Virus record (IMG/VR): IMGVR_UViG_3300025647_005911
Location: 1-40,793 of that record
DNA length: 40,793 nt
Origin: a virus
Reading direction: 5' to 3' (one strand)
This document shows positions 32,601 to 40,529 of this stretch, in pieces. The position numbers and the translations under genes were made by a program. The notes beneath the pieces are model-generated. The model was not told the origin of the DNA. It was given only the letters and a program-made list of their open reading frames with translations, and did no database searches. Within the stretch, counting starts at the first letter, position 1; each line of letters starts with the position of its first letter.

Positions 32601-33474
32601 AACAAAACCAAAACCAAAACCAAAACCAAAAGCCCAACAAGGATTTTTTGGAAAAATGTGGAGTGGTATCAAATCTACAGCTTCTAAAGCTTATAAAGGT
32701 GCTAAAAACTTAGTAGGAAATGCTGGTAAAGCTATAAGCAATGCCAGTGATTGGGGTATGAAAAAAGTAAAAGATTGGTTTGCTAAAAATATAGGAAGTA
32801 AAATTAAACCTATGTTTAAAGCTGCTAAAGGTCCTGTAGGTACTTTTATGAAAAAACTTTTTGGCAAAATCCCAGTTTTAGGAGTTCTTATGGAAGCTTT
32901 ATTTGCGGGTCAAGATGTTAATGCTATCATGAAAGAAGGAGGATTAACTCGTGGTGAAACTGAATCTGAAATTGGTAGAACTATTATTAGTAGTGGTTTA
33001 GGTTTATTAGGAGGATCATTAGCAGCCGCTGGTGTTTCAAGTTTGCAAGCTGTAGGTATTCCCGGTTGGTTGCTTTCAACATTAGCTTATACAGGAGGTG
33101 ATGCTTTAGGCAGAATGCTTGGAAGTGCTATTTCAGATTACGTAGGGGGCCCTTCATTAGGTAAATTAGTATTAAATACCTTTGGGGATGATATGGTTTC
33201 TCGTCCAGGATATGGTAAACGTACATTATTTGGTCCTGAGGGTGCTGTTCAATTAAATGACAAAGATACAGTAATTGCTGGTACTAATTTATTTGGAGAC
33301 GATGTTGTAAGTGCTCCTAAGGGTGCAGTAAGTTTAGGTAGTGCCGATGTATTAAATGAACTTAGAGCATTACGTATGGTTATGGAACGATTAGCAGCTA
33401 AAGAAGGCACAGTAACTTTAGATGGTAATAAAGTAGGTACAGCATTAGGAATTTCAGCATACAGAATGCAATAA
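29620..33474 (+). CDS. Tail tape measure protein
   Basis: A 1284-aa mostly helical protein in the tape-measure position, after the tube and chaperones. Residues 1-170 are heptad-like helices rich in Ala, Lys, Glu and Gln (coiled coil). Hydrophobic stretches lie near 200-250 (FKILGSTFAFLG, PLVMIKGAVSLVKGAFGLVG), 810-830 (AMLLNLGLGFGMQAL) and 1120-1185 (TIISSGLGLLGGSLAAAGV, VGIPGWLLSTLAYTGGDALG). These would suit membrane contact during DNA entry. Between them are low-complexity linkers: a Pro/Ser/Gly segment near 765-785 and a GSKGSKGSKGSQG plus (KP)n segment near 982-1004. At about 0.15 nm per helical residue, it could set a tail of up to roughly 190 nm if all of it is extended; that is an estimate. 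T4 gp29 is about half this length. It has its own promoter box and no Shine-Dalgarno sequence. Confidence 0.85.
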   Translation: MAKQNEGERIKKIADETQVVVEDALRSIASNIGDIFAQALTAGQNSAKTLAKDVTGTINSLAKSTDVLVRNQEKANKGILTYKDITAEIQNRTAKIQALKNQIEIAERSGVGNAKQLKNELAKIESYNKEVEDSMQAQLKYSKDISQTMGLTGSAIKGIGKLAGKLGFDGIADTLQEAQDRAAAMAKKIVDAKGNAGGLGSKFKILGSTFAFLGKSLIKHLFDPLVMIKGAVSLVKGAFGLVGKVVRKFIDMGKEAKDKYMEVAQVTSGEMQGLARNIGLSQEAAGKLYSQVAGLGPTSGQAASAIEGIYNAMNSTEQLSGKTLDRFVKLNIYAGYSAESLAAAQKYAKILGEDAGTVVDEMNNQIAAQIKSQNIAVSQKVAFEAVNKTSRNIQRALGGSKDAIIAAVLSSKKLGLELEDALDSAKGFLNLEESISSEQELRLLTGKDIDLTKARELAATRDFAGLNKEIARITKQIGGDASNNQFIMDAITKTLGISEDKVSSILDANRTMTTVQGDLNNSLQKGADIRKGAATMAESEEMRQRGLAARLGKFGAAFKSFGDWVDSFMISIKEPIMELFGGQFEAWWMNDETKKIFEDIKENIVGMLQMMTQEGGKIHGVFKAVFDPQSGFINKGLRDVRAILTGGDLTNPESFIGKAYNFFKELKNSETFRALKEGMEAGRKAVLVIVKMFDKLLQNPMFKTLLTSFIAGAAAKKTLEFIFPGLGKMFERGATSFNPSFVRVTNMPAGGVPGMNQSASDMMYGPSTSSGPSNTSGPRKKDGTLDRRYKSNKTPKPTTRSRFKPRLRGNAGAMLLNLGLGFGMQALSGAFSGGEEEQQGGGVDAGAAVAAAAAQAKKDKDAKKKAIEASIETYSKVSQDDTSKKVTLEYRGTKYTGDNLAQAKAYALAGEVKRELGNDKDAKSAADKVAKDLKKTTEKKTSWWDSIKSVAAGAGNMALSMTPMALMGLGNKGPEAEAQGSKGSKGSKGSQGPKTKPKPKPKPKAQQGFFGKMWSGIKSTASKAYKGAKNLVGNAGKAISNASDWGMKKVKDWFAKNIGSKIKPMFKAAKGPVGTFMKKLFGKIPVLGVLMEALFAGQDVNAIMKEGGLTRGETESEIGRTIISSGLGLLGGSLAAAGVSSLQAVGIPGWLLSTLAYTGGDALGRMLGSAISDYVGGPSLGKLVLNTFGDDMVSRPGYGKRTLFGPEGAVQLNDKDTVIAGTNLFGDDVVSAPKGAVSLGSADVLNELRALRMVMERLAAKEGTVTLDGNKVGTALGISAYRMQ

Positions 33475-33479
33475 TTTAA

Positions 33480-33487
33480 TATTTATA
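33480..33487 (+). promoter_or_regulatory. TATTTATA candidate late promoter, baseplate operon
   Basis: TATTTATAACAAAACAT begins 6 nt after the tape-measure stop and ends 24 nt before the ATG at 33512. Its core is identical to the sheath copy over 15 bases. Confidence 0.6.
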
Positions 33488-33511
33488 ACAAAACATTTAA
33501 TATAAAAAACT

Positions 33512-33823
33512 ATGGCCTTAATTAATTCATTAAACCAAACAAACTTAGGATTGAATGGTGCTACCCCTTCTGGATATACTCCTGCTAACTTGGTTAATTC
33601 CTTGAATTCTACTCAGTTAGACATTAACAATGGAGCAACACCTTCAGGATACACTCCTGCTAACTTAGTTAATTCTTTAGGTTCAACTCAATTAGACGTT
33701 AATAACGGAGTAACTCCTGCTGGATACACTCCTGCTAACTTAGTTAATTCCTTGAATTCTACTCAATTAGACCTCAATAATGGAGTAACTCCTGCAGGAT
33801 ATTTAAGTAATCTTCCTCAATAA
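33512..33823 (+). CDS. Small tandem-repeat protein of unknown function
   Basis: A 103-aa protein made almost entirely of a 25-aa repeat. The units are residues 3-26, 27-51, 52-76 and 77-97 (partial), each with LVNSLNSTQLDINNG, then ATPSGYTPAN. The short ends are MA and LSNLPQ. I do not recognise a family. Leu, Val and Ile recur at fixed spacing, with a conserved Gly-Tyr-Thr-Pro turn, so each unit could form one helix-turn or one strand-loop coil of a small solenoid. There are no cysteines and almost no charged residues. The copies differ at many silent sites, so the repeat is old and under protein-level selection. It is the first gene of the baseplate unit, 6 nt before the next start, which suggests a virion or baseplate-assembly role. 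Confidence 0.75.
   Translation: MALINSLNQTNLGLNGATPSGYTPANLVNSLNSTQLDINNGATPSGYTPANLVNSLGSTQLDVNNGVTPAGYTPANLVNSLNSTQLDLNNGVTPAGYLSNLPQ
33518..33802 (+). repeat. 75-bp coding tandem repeat (about 3.8 copies)
   Basis: Four consecutive units of 72, 75, 75 and about 63 bp encode the NSLNSTQLD, NNG and TPSGYTPAN pattern. The 2nd and 4th units share longer identical stretches (for example TTGAATTCTACTCA) than neighbouring units do, suggesting a two-unit duplication step. Confidence 0.75.
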
Positions 33824-33829
33824 TAAAGA

Positions 33830-35284
33830 ATGCCTTTATTAGATCTAAAAACTGATTTAACATCCGTTCCTTTTGGTATGGATAGACCCAACGGGGGTTC
33901 TAGTAAACAACCGTTTATCGTAAAAGATATTCCGGGTAAGGATAAAACCTTTTTAGATCAAATCGGAGACGAAAGTACAGGAGACTATGGTATGACCGTT
34001 GGTAACACCTTCGGTTTTAGAAATGCCCTATTAAACCCAGGAACAGCTTTAGATGATGTAGAACGTTTATATAAACTGTATACCCAAACTAGTACAGGAT
34101 TAGTATTTGAAGCTAAACAAGTAGCTTTAGGATTATTATCTGAACCTACAGCGGTGTGGAATCCTCTAGCAGTTGGTGCCCAAGAATTACTTAATATTCC
34201 TGGAATAGGACACATTCCTTCATTTCTTAACCCCAACATCAGGGAAATTTTCACTTACCCTGAACCTGGTCCTACTGATTTTAGAGCAGCTAATAGACTA
34301 AAAGCTGGTCAAACTGATGTTTATCAATTAGGTAGTCCCGGGGATGGTACTAATCCTCTTCTTAGAGGTAAAGTTCCTGGAACTGATAATAAATTAGGAA
34401 CTTCTATTGTAAGGAGTAGAAAACATTATAATGTAGTTTACGATAAAAAAGATGCGATTAACTTAAATGTTAATGATACAACTCCTATACAAAACATTGC
34501 TCCCTTATCTTCCACAGCCGATAAAATGGCTTTGGTTAATTTGTATACGGCCCCTGATTCTGTAGCAAAATCAAAAGAAATATCAGGCGACATCCCTTCA
34601 GATTTTATAAAGTTTAAAATTAAAGTAGTAGATAACGATAATCCTTCACAATTTACTCATATTCACTTTAGAGCATTTTTAGAAAGTTTCTCTGACTCAT
34701 TCAGCGCAGAGTGGTCTGACCAAAAATTTGTTGGTAGAGGAGAAGCATTTTATAGATATGGTGGTTTTAGTCGTTCTAATAGTTTAAGTTTTAAAGTAGC
34801 TGTTCAATCTCGCCAAGAACAAAGAACACTATATGAAAAACTTACTTATTTAGCTTCACTAACAGCCCCAGATTATAGTTCTAATGGTTTTATGAGAGGA
34901 AGTTTAATTTATTTAACTGTAGGAGACTATTTAGTAGATGTTCCTGGTGTATTAGGAGGATTAAGTCTTACTATTGATCCAAACTCTCCTTGGGAAATTG
35001 CTAAATTAAATAATGGTAAAGAAGATAAAAATATTGCTCAATTGCCGCATGTGATTACAGTTGATAGTTTTGAATTTAAACCAATCCATAACTTTGTACC
35101 ACAAAAAGGATCTAAATTTATTGGATATGATAATTGGGACTCTGATACTAAACAAAGTGATTTAATTAAAGATGGTACTATAAGAGCACCAAAATCTTCT
35201 TCATCATCTATTGTTACAGTACCTACTTTAGCTCAATCCCAAGCATCTCAAGGAACTAATTATCCAACTCCCCCATTCGCATAA
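33830..35284 (+). CDS. Baseplate/tail-tube junction protein (T4 gp48/gp54-like)
   Basis: A 484-aa protein. Its C-terminal half (about 260-430) contains KFKIKVVDNDNPSQFTHIHF, RAFLESFSDSFSAEW, KFVGRGEAFYRYGGFSRSNS, then EKLTYLASLTAPDY and FMRGSLIYLTVGDYL. I know this set from tube-like baseplate proteins that start tube polymerisation on the hub (gp48 and gp54 in T4). The N-terminal 200 residues are loop-rich and not assignable; they may be a wedge- or hub-binding extension. It sits right after the small repeat protein and before the gp53-like gene, consistent with a baseplate block. Whether it equals gp48 or gp54 cannot be decided, and only one such gene is seen in the window. Confidence 0.65.
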   Translation: MPLLDLKTDLTSVPFGMDRPNGGSSKQPFIVKDIPGKDKTFLDQIGDESTGDYGMTVGNTFGFRNALLNPGTALDDVERLYKLYTQTSTGLVFEAKQVALGLLSEPTAVWNPLAVGAQELLNIPGIGHIPSFLNPNIREIFTYPEPGPTDFRAANRLKAGQTDVYQLGSPGDGTNPLLRGKVPGTDNKLGTSIVRSRKHYNVVYDKKDAINLNVNDTTPIQNIAPLSSTADKMALVNLYTAPDSVAKSKEISGDIPSDFIKFKIKVVDNDNPSQFTHIHFRAFLESFSDSFSAEWSDQKFVGRGEAFYRYGGFSRSNSLSFKVAVQSRQEQRTLYEKLTYLASLTAPDYSSNGFMRGSLIYLTVGDYLVDVPGVLGGLSLTIDPNSPWEIAKLNNGKEDKNIAQLPHVITVDSFEFKPIHNFVPQKGSKFIGYDNWDSDTKQSDLIKDGTIRAPKSSSSSIVTVPTLAQSQASQGTNYPTPPFA

Positions 35285-35290
35285 TAAGTT

Positions 35291-35596
35291 ATGAACAGAT
35301 ATTCAAAAATACCACAAAATTCAATAGGTCAAGGGAATTCTTATTATTATTCCCCTAAATATCCTTCAATTCCCTTTTCTTCAACTGATTTATATTTTAT
35401 AATGCAAGAAGGGGATAGATTAGATTTATTAGCTAACCAAATATATGGAGATCCTTCTTTATGGTGGATTATATCTTGTGCTAATCCTAATTTACCTCAA
35501 AATTCTTTTTACGTCCCCATTGGAACTCAAATTAGAGTACCCTTGGATGTCACAAATATCCTTCTTAAATTTGATCAAATAAATGGAGTTGTATAA
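35291..35596 (+). CDS. LysM-like baseplate wedge protein (T4 gp53-like)
   Basis: A 101-aa protein whose core (about 37-66) reads IMQEGDRLDLLANQIYGDPS, then LWWIISCANP, followed by IPLGT-type sequence (VPIGTQIRVPL). This is the LysM-like fold used by phage tail protein X and by the T4 gp53 wedge subunit. There is no signal peptide, so a virion role fits better than a secreted wall-binding protein. It is shorter than T4 gp53 (196 aa). Its stop overlaps the next start (TAATG at 35594-35598). Confidence 0.7.
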   Translation: MNRYSKIPQNSIGQGNSYYYSPKYPSIPFSSTDLYFIMQEGDRLDLLANQIYGDPSLWWIISCANPNLPQNSFYVPIGTQIRVPLDVTNILLKFDQINGVV

Positions 35597-38500
35597 TGGG
35601 AAATCTTATAGGAAGTAATCCAAGAAAATTTGTTAAAACCCAAGTTGATCTAAGGCAGCAATTATTAGGGCTAGAAATTAGAGAACCTGAAGTTTTAACA
35701 TGGTCTAATAACAATACAGCTTGGATACGAGCAGTATCATCAGTCAATATTTCTACACCCGAAAAAAGTGAAGCACTAACAGGAAGTAAAAACTTTCAGG
35801 GGGATTTATTAGCTAAAAATTTTATTCTTTATAACGGTGTATCTCGATTAGACAATGAAGGAAAATTAATCCAACCCTCAGGACTATATGATGGAAATCC
35901 CGATAATATTTTTAAAAATGTTTATGGTTTTGCTGGTGACAACCAACAAGTTGGATTAGTTCCTCCTCCAGGCATTGAATCTTTAGATATTAAAACTTAT
36001 AACAGGGGTTCTTTTAGAAAAGCAACTTTAAAACTTAAGGCAAATAGTAAAAAGCAGTTTGATATTATTGAAGCTCTTTACATGCACCCTGGGTTTACTG
36101 TATTAGTTGAGTGGGGTCATACTCTATATTATACCCACAATGATATTGATGTATCATCTAAAAAATACGAACAAGCTACATTTAATACCCCAGCTTTTAG
36201 TAATTTTTTTAAAGATGATGTTAACCAAAACAATATTCTAGCTCTTATTAATTCTCATACTGCTACTACTTGTGGGAACTATGATGGTTTTTTTGGAAAG
36301 ATAGTTAATTTTAAATGGTCTTTCGAAGAAGATAATAGCTATAGCATTACCGTAGATATTATCTCTATAGGAGATGTAATTGAATCCCTAACTATTAATA
36401 GATCTACAGCAATAGGTTCATCTCCCTTCGGAACAGAACCCCCACCAGAATCTACCCCAGGAACCCCAGAGAGACAACCAGAAACAGAGGCTGCTAGAAC
36501 TACCCGAGAAAATAAAGAACAAGCTAATTTTCTAACCCGCGCAAAAAGAATAGGTGATAAACTTAGTAGAAATGCCGGTAATTTTTTAGCTACAGTATCT
36601 AGTGGGGCTAATATTACGGGAACAAAGGATAACAATGGAGGTACAGCTGATAGAACTGCTTATTCAAATTTTGTTCAATCCTTAAGTAGTGCCGATGTTA
36701 AAGCATTAGCAAGTGCAGGACTTGTAGCAGGTGAAAGTGGATTTGATAATGCACCAAAAACCACTTACACTGTAGAAACTGAAGCTGAAGAAGCTTTAAG
36801 TACAAGTTTAATAGCCAACAAAGATAAATCTCAGTTACATAAATATCTTTATGAGGTTTATGATAAACTAAAAAAGAATGAGTCTAAAGGAGCTAAAGTT
36901 AACACTTATAATTGTATTGATCCCCAATACAATCCAAAAAAATTACCCCAAATTCAAGTTTATGGAGATTCTACTTATAAAAATGAAGATGAAACTCCTT
37001 TTGACCCTAAAGAACAATTAGTAATTAAACCCCAAAGAAGAGCTAGAAGGACTAAAAGTGGAAGTAATGGTTCAAGTTATGCAAGTACTGTAACCGTTGA
37101 GTCTAAAAATTCACCTTACCAATATGTAAAATTATATCATATTTTAAGGTATATTGAAGAAAATTTATTAATTTACTCAAAGGATAAAGAAGGAAATAAA
37201 ACTCCTCTTATAAAATTTGATCAAAATTATAAAGAGACTTATTGTTTTACTTATCCTACTCAATTTTCAACAGATCCTTCAGTTTGTATTATCCCTTTTA
37301 GAGTATCAGATTATAATAAAGATGAAGAAAAAGGAGATCCTCAATTAGGGTATTTGGTAGAAAACCAAATGTTTGAATGTTTTAAAGATGTTCTTGAAAA
37401 CAAAAGTGAAGATACTAATTTTAGAATTCCTGGTCAACCTTACACTGCCAGGTTAATGTTTATTCATGTTAATTTACACTTTGTTGTTGATTGTTTAGAA
37501 GCATCTACTAATGAAAATGGAGTTATCTTATTAAGATTTTTAGAACAATTATTATCTGGAATCCAAGAAGCTTTAGGTAATGTTAATAAGTTAAATGTTA
37601 CTTATGACCATGATATTAATACTATTAAGTTTATGGACGATATTCCTCTAGATCCTAATTTTTTAAAACTAGTAGACCCTACTAATTTTGATGACAGATA
37701 TAAAACACTATTCAATGTTTATGGGTGGAGACCTGGAAGATCTAAAAAATTTGATTCTACTAGTTATTTAGATGTTACAGGAAACTCCCTCCCAGGATAT
37801 GGTAATGTTCAAAATGGAAGTTTTGTTTATAGTGTAAATTTAGATTCTGGTTTAACCCCCCAATTTGCTACTATGCTAGCTATTGGAGCCCAATCCCGTG
37901 GAACATCAGATATTACCAATGCTACGGCTTTTAATAAATTCCATGAAGGGTTAAAAGATAGAATCATCCCTGATAAACTAAGTAAAGCTGTAGCAGAAAA
38001 TCTTCCTCAAGGAGGAGAAACAATGTCTGAAGCAGAACTCAAAGAACTTAAATTTTTAAGATCTTCGGCCACAGCAAATGACCAAAAACGATATGCTGAG
38101 TTACTTGATAAGTATAAAAGAATTTATGGTAACTTTACAGATGCTTTAGAAATATTTAAAGATAATATTAAAATATTAAGAGCTAAAGAAGGTCTTATTG
38201 AAAAATTCTATCAAAGAGGTTTAGTAGTTGATAGTGAAATTTTAGATATAAACAGAAACATAAGTGGTAATGTTTCAAAATATGTAGTTTCACTTTTAAA
38301 TGATGAAGGTGATGCTCCCCCTGCTAGTGGATTTATTCCTTTTGATTTAAATTTAACAATGTTAGGATTATCTGGGGTTCGTATGTATGAACGATTTTAC
38401 ATAGATCAAAACATCTTACCTTCAAGTTATAATAGAAATTTATCTTTTATTATTAAAGGAGTAGATCATAAAGTATCAAGCAAAGGGTGGGAAACTACTA

Positions 38501-38607
38501 TTACAAGTTTAGCTGCTGTAAACAATGCTACCACTCAAAATAATTCAAATCTAAGTTTACCTAAAAACGAAATTGAACCTTCTACAAACCCATCAGAAGA
38601 CGAATAA
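35596..38607 (+). CDS. Large baseplate hub-type structural protein
   Basis: A 1003-aa protein. The N-terminal part (about 130-275) contains YNRGSFRKATLKLKANSKKQ, FDIIEALYMHPGFTVLVEWG and GFFGKIVNFKWSFEEDNSYS, then IISIGDVIESL. A low-complexity Pro/Glu/Thr linker follows (about 275-310). The C-terminal part (about 870-985) has a helix pair, then FIPFDLNLTMLGLSGVRMYE, LSFIIKGVDHKVSSKGWETT and ITSLAAV. Two outer beta-rich domains flanking a middle insertion resemble the hub proteins that carry the central spike (gp27 or gpD class). I infer that role from these patterns and the operon position; no lysozyme domain is present. It could instead be a large wedge protein. The start is coupled to the gp53-like gene. 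Confidence 0.6.
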   Translation: MGNLIGSNPRKFVKTQVDLRQQLLGLEIREPEVLTWSNNNTAWIRAVSSVNISTPEKSEALTGSKNFQGDLLAKNFILYNGVSRLDNEGKLIQPSGLYDGNPDNIFKNVYGFAGDNQQVGLVPPPGIESLDIKTYNRGSFRKATLKLKANSKKQFDIIEALYMHPGFTVLVEWGHTLYYTHNDIDVSSKKYEQATFNTPAFSNFFKDDVNQNNILALINSHTATTCGNYDGFFGKIVNFKWSFEEDNSYSITVDIISIGDVIESLTINRSTAIGSSPFGTEPPPESTPGTPERQPETEAARTTRENKEQANFLTRAKRIGDKLSRNAGNFLATVSSGANITGTKDNNGGTADRTAYSNFVQSLSSADVKALASAGLVAGESGFDNAPKTTYTVETEAEEALSTSLIANKDKSQLHKYLYEVYDKLKKNESKGAKVNTYNCIDPQYNPKKLPQIQVYGDSTYKNEDETPFDPKEQLVIKPQRRARRTKSGSNGSSYASTVTVESKNSPYQYVKLYHILRYIEENLLIYSKDKEGNKTPLIKFDQNYKETYCFTYPTQFSTDPSVCIIPFRVSDYNKDEEKGDPQLGYLVENQMFECFKDVLENKSEDTNFRIPGQPYTARLMFIHVNLHFVVDCLEASTNENGVILLRFLEQLLSGIQEALGNVNKLNVTYDHDINTIKFMDDIPLDPNFLKLVDPTNFDDRYKTLFNVYGWRPGRSKKFDSTSYLDVTGNSLPGYGNVQNGSFVYSVNLDSGLTPQFATMLAIGAQSRGTSDITNATAFNKFHEGLKDRIIPDKLSKAVAENLPQGGETMSEAELKELKFLRSSATANDQKRYAELLDKYKRIYGNFTDALEIFKDNIKILRAKEGLIEKFYQRGLVVDSEILDINRNISGNVSKYVVSLLNDEGDAPPASGFIPFDLNLTMLGLSGVRMYERFYIDQNILPSSYNRNLSFIIKGVDHKVSSKGWETTITSLAAVNNATTQNNSNLSLPKNEIEPSTNPSEDE

Positions 38608-38613
38608 TAAATT

Positions 38614-39225
38614 ATGTATTATCCTAAGTCCCAAATAAAAACTAATTTATACACTAATGGAGATGAATATGAAACTCCAAAGGGTATTCCTTATGTAGGA
38701 CAATACTGGAAAAGTTCAGATGGTAAAATTCACAGTGGTGTAGGACCCCAAGATAGAACTTCTATAATTTTATCTCCTATTACTTCTTCTAAAACTGCTG
38801 ATTCAAATTTTAATATTAAAACTAGTACTGAAGATTTATCACCTGAAGTTTTAGGATATTTTCAAGCCAAAAACATTGATGTTAATAACCCCCCAACATT
38901 TAAAACACCTCAATATTATTTAAATATTCCTACTAGTGAAGATTATTTAGATGGATTCTATACAAGATATTTTGCTAAACAATCAAATAGAAACATCTAT
39001 ATTGAAATTAGTAAAGATACTTTTAATGATTTAAAATCATATAATCCTGATTACGAGTTTAATTTATATAAAATTTTTAAATTAGATTGGGTTATTAGCG
39101 GGGGTGATGAAACTTACGTTTCTGAACAAAATTACAATCTAGTAGAATATTACGAGAAAAAAATAGGTTACACTGCTTTTACTGAATACTTCTCAAATTA
39201 CACAGAGTTCTATAGAGCGGGGTAA
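38614..39225 (+). CDS. Hypothetical baseplate-operon protein
   Basis: A 203-aa protein I cannot place in a family. It is rich in Tyr, Asn, Ser and Thr. Notable stretches are TPKGIPYVGQYWKSSDGKIH, then YYLNIPTSEDYLDGFYTRYF and RNIYIEISKDTFNDL. There is no signal peptide and no membrane segment. It follows the hub-type gene by 6 nt and is the last gene of the baseplate unit, so a minor virion or baseplate component is the simplest guess. The start has the usual A/T-rich leader without a Shine-Dalgarno sequence. Confidence 0.6.
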   Translation: MYYPKSQIKTNLYTNGDEYETPKGIPYVGQYWKSSDGKIHSGVGPQDRTSIILSPITSSKTADSNFNIKTSTEDLSPEVLGYFQAKNIDVNNPPTFKTPQYYLNIPTSEDYLDGFYTRYFAKQSNRNIYIEISKDTFNDLKSYNPDYEFNLYKIFKLDWVISGGDETYVSEQNYNLVEYYEKKIGYTAFTEYFSNYTEFYRAG

Positions 39226-39254
39226 TCCAAAAAAGGTTTTGTATATTTAAGTAA

Positions 39255-40529
39255 ATGTTTTGGTTAATAGAAGATAGTGAACAACTGAGGGAATTCGACT
39301 GTCGAGGTTTTAAAGAAGTGTTTTTAGAGGTTATACCTCATAATTTCAACACCCACCCAATCCTCGATAGCGTTTCTACGTTGTATGTACGCCCTATAAA
39401 CGCGAGTAAGGGATACATGATGTGCCTCGATCATAGTGAGGCGCTATCGCTTGATATACAACAAGTAACAGAGACATTAAGCAAAATTGAAAAAATATAT
39501 GTGAGGGATAAAAAATCGGTATTACAATACTTACCGCTTAAAGCTCTCTTTGACATTCAACCCACATATAATACATATATACCAGAACTAACGTTCGCCC
39601 ATAAATGGATCTATAAAAACAATTTAGATCATGCGGCTCCAAACCGATTAGTGCCTATTGTAAAACACTATGAATATTGTGAGTCGATTTTTCAAGATCT
39701 AAATGTATTTAATATAAAATGCCAAGACGATTATTGTCAATGGTTTAACAAAAAAAGTTCAATTGTGTTTTCCGCTATTGAAGCCAATGGACTTAAAATA
39801 AATAAAGAAGTATATGAAACGTTTTTTCACAAGGTTGAGGGGGAGTATGTTTACACCCAATATAATCTCAAAACCCTTACCACTAGACCCTCAAACAGCT
39901 TTGGAGGAGTCAATTTTGCTGCCCTCAACAAAGAAAATGGATGTAGGGGATCGTTTATTGCGCGTAATGATGGACTTATCGAGTTTGATGTTTCTGCTTA
40001 CCACCCTACCTTGGCTGCTCGTCTTGTTGGTTATTCGTTTGGCAATAAAGATATTCATATGGACTTCGCAACAATGTACGGGGTGGATTACAAAAAAGCT
40101 AAAGAATTAACATTTAAACAACTATACGGAGGAGTTTTCGAACAGTATAAAAACCTGGAATTTTTTAGGAAAGTACAAGCGTATACTGATGATTTGTGGG
40201 ACACTTTTCAATACCAAGGTTGGATTGAAATGCCTCAATCAAAGTATATACTTAGGAAAGAAAACACCGAAGATATGAAGCCGCAAAAGTTATTTAACTA
40301 CGTACTACAAAACTTGGAAACGTCCACAAACGTTCTTATATTGTGGGAAATACTTAAATTTTTACGAGGTAAAAAAACAAAACTCGTGTTGTATACTTAC
40401 GATGCTTTTTTGTTTGATTATGCTGAGGAAGAAAAACATTTATTAAAAGAAATTAAAAAAATTATAGAAAGCTTTGAATTGAGCACAAAAATTAGTTATG
40501 GAGACACTTATGACTTTACAAGAAGTTAA
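39255..40529 (+). CDS. Compact family A-like DNA polymerase
   Basis: A 424-aa protein carrying the three polymerase motifs of family A. Motif A is GLIEFDVSAYHPTLAARL (240-257), with metal-binding Asp245. Motif B is KKAKELTFKQLYGG (280-293), matching the O-helix pattern of basic residues before Tyr-Gly. Motif C is LYTYDAFLFDY (379-389), where the usual His-Asp-Glu is Tyr-Asp-Ala with Asp383 kept. Residues 1-165 have an exonuclease-like outline (FWLIEDSEQL at the start, IYVRDKKSVLQYLPLKALFD), but I see no convincing Asp-Glu-Asp catalytic set, so proofreading is probably absent or on another protein. A typical Klenow-type core alone is about 600 aa, so thumb and fingers must be reduced. T4 uses a family B polymerase. 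The gene starts a replication-type region after the baseplate genes. Confidence 0.75.
   Translation: MFWLIEDSEQLREFDCRGFKEVFLEVIPHNFNTHPILDSVSTLYVRPINASKGYMMCLDHSEALSLDIQQVTETLSKIEKIYVRDKKSVLQYLPLKALFDIQPTYNTYIPELTFAHKWIYKNNLDHAAPNRLVPIVKHYEYCESIFQDLNVFNIKCQDDYCQWFNKKSSIVFSAIEANGLKINKEVYETFFHKVEGEYVYTQYNLKTLTTRPSNSFGGVNFAALNKENGCRGSFIARNDGLIEFDVSAYHPTLAARLVGYSFGNKDIHMDFATMYGVDYKKAKELTFKQLYGGVFEQYKNLEFFRKVQAYTDDLWDTFQYQGWIEMPQSKYILRKENTEDMKPQKLFNYVLQNLETSTNVLILWEILKFLRGKKTKLVLYTYDAFLFDYAEEEKHLLKEIKKIIESFELSTKISYGDTYDFTRS

Noticed and set aside
30153-32629. Reverse-strand frames within the tape-measure gene
   Set aside because: Short, without family features, and fully covered by a convincing forward gene.
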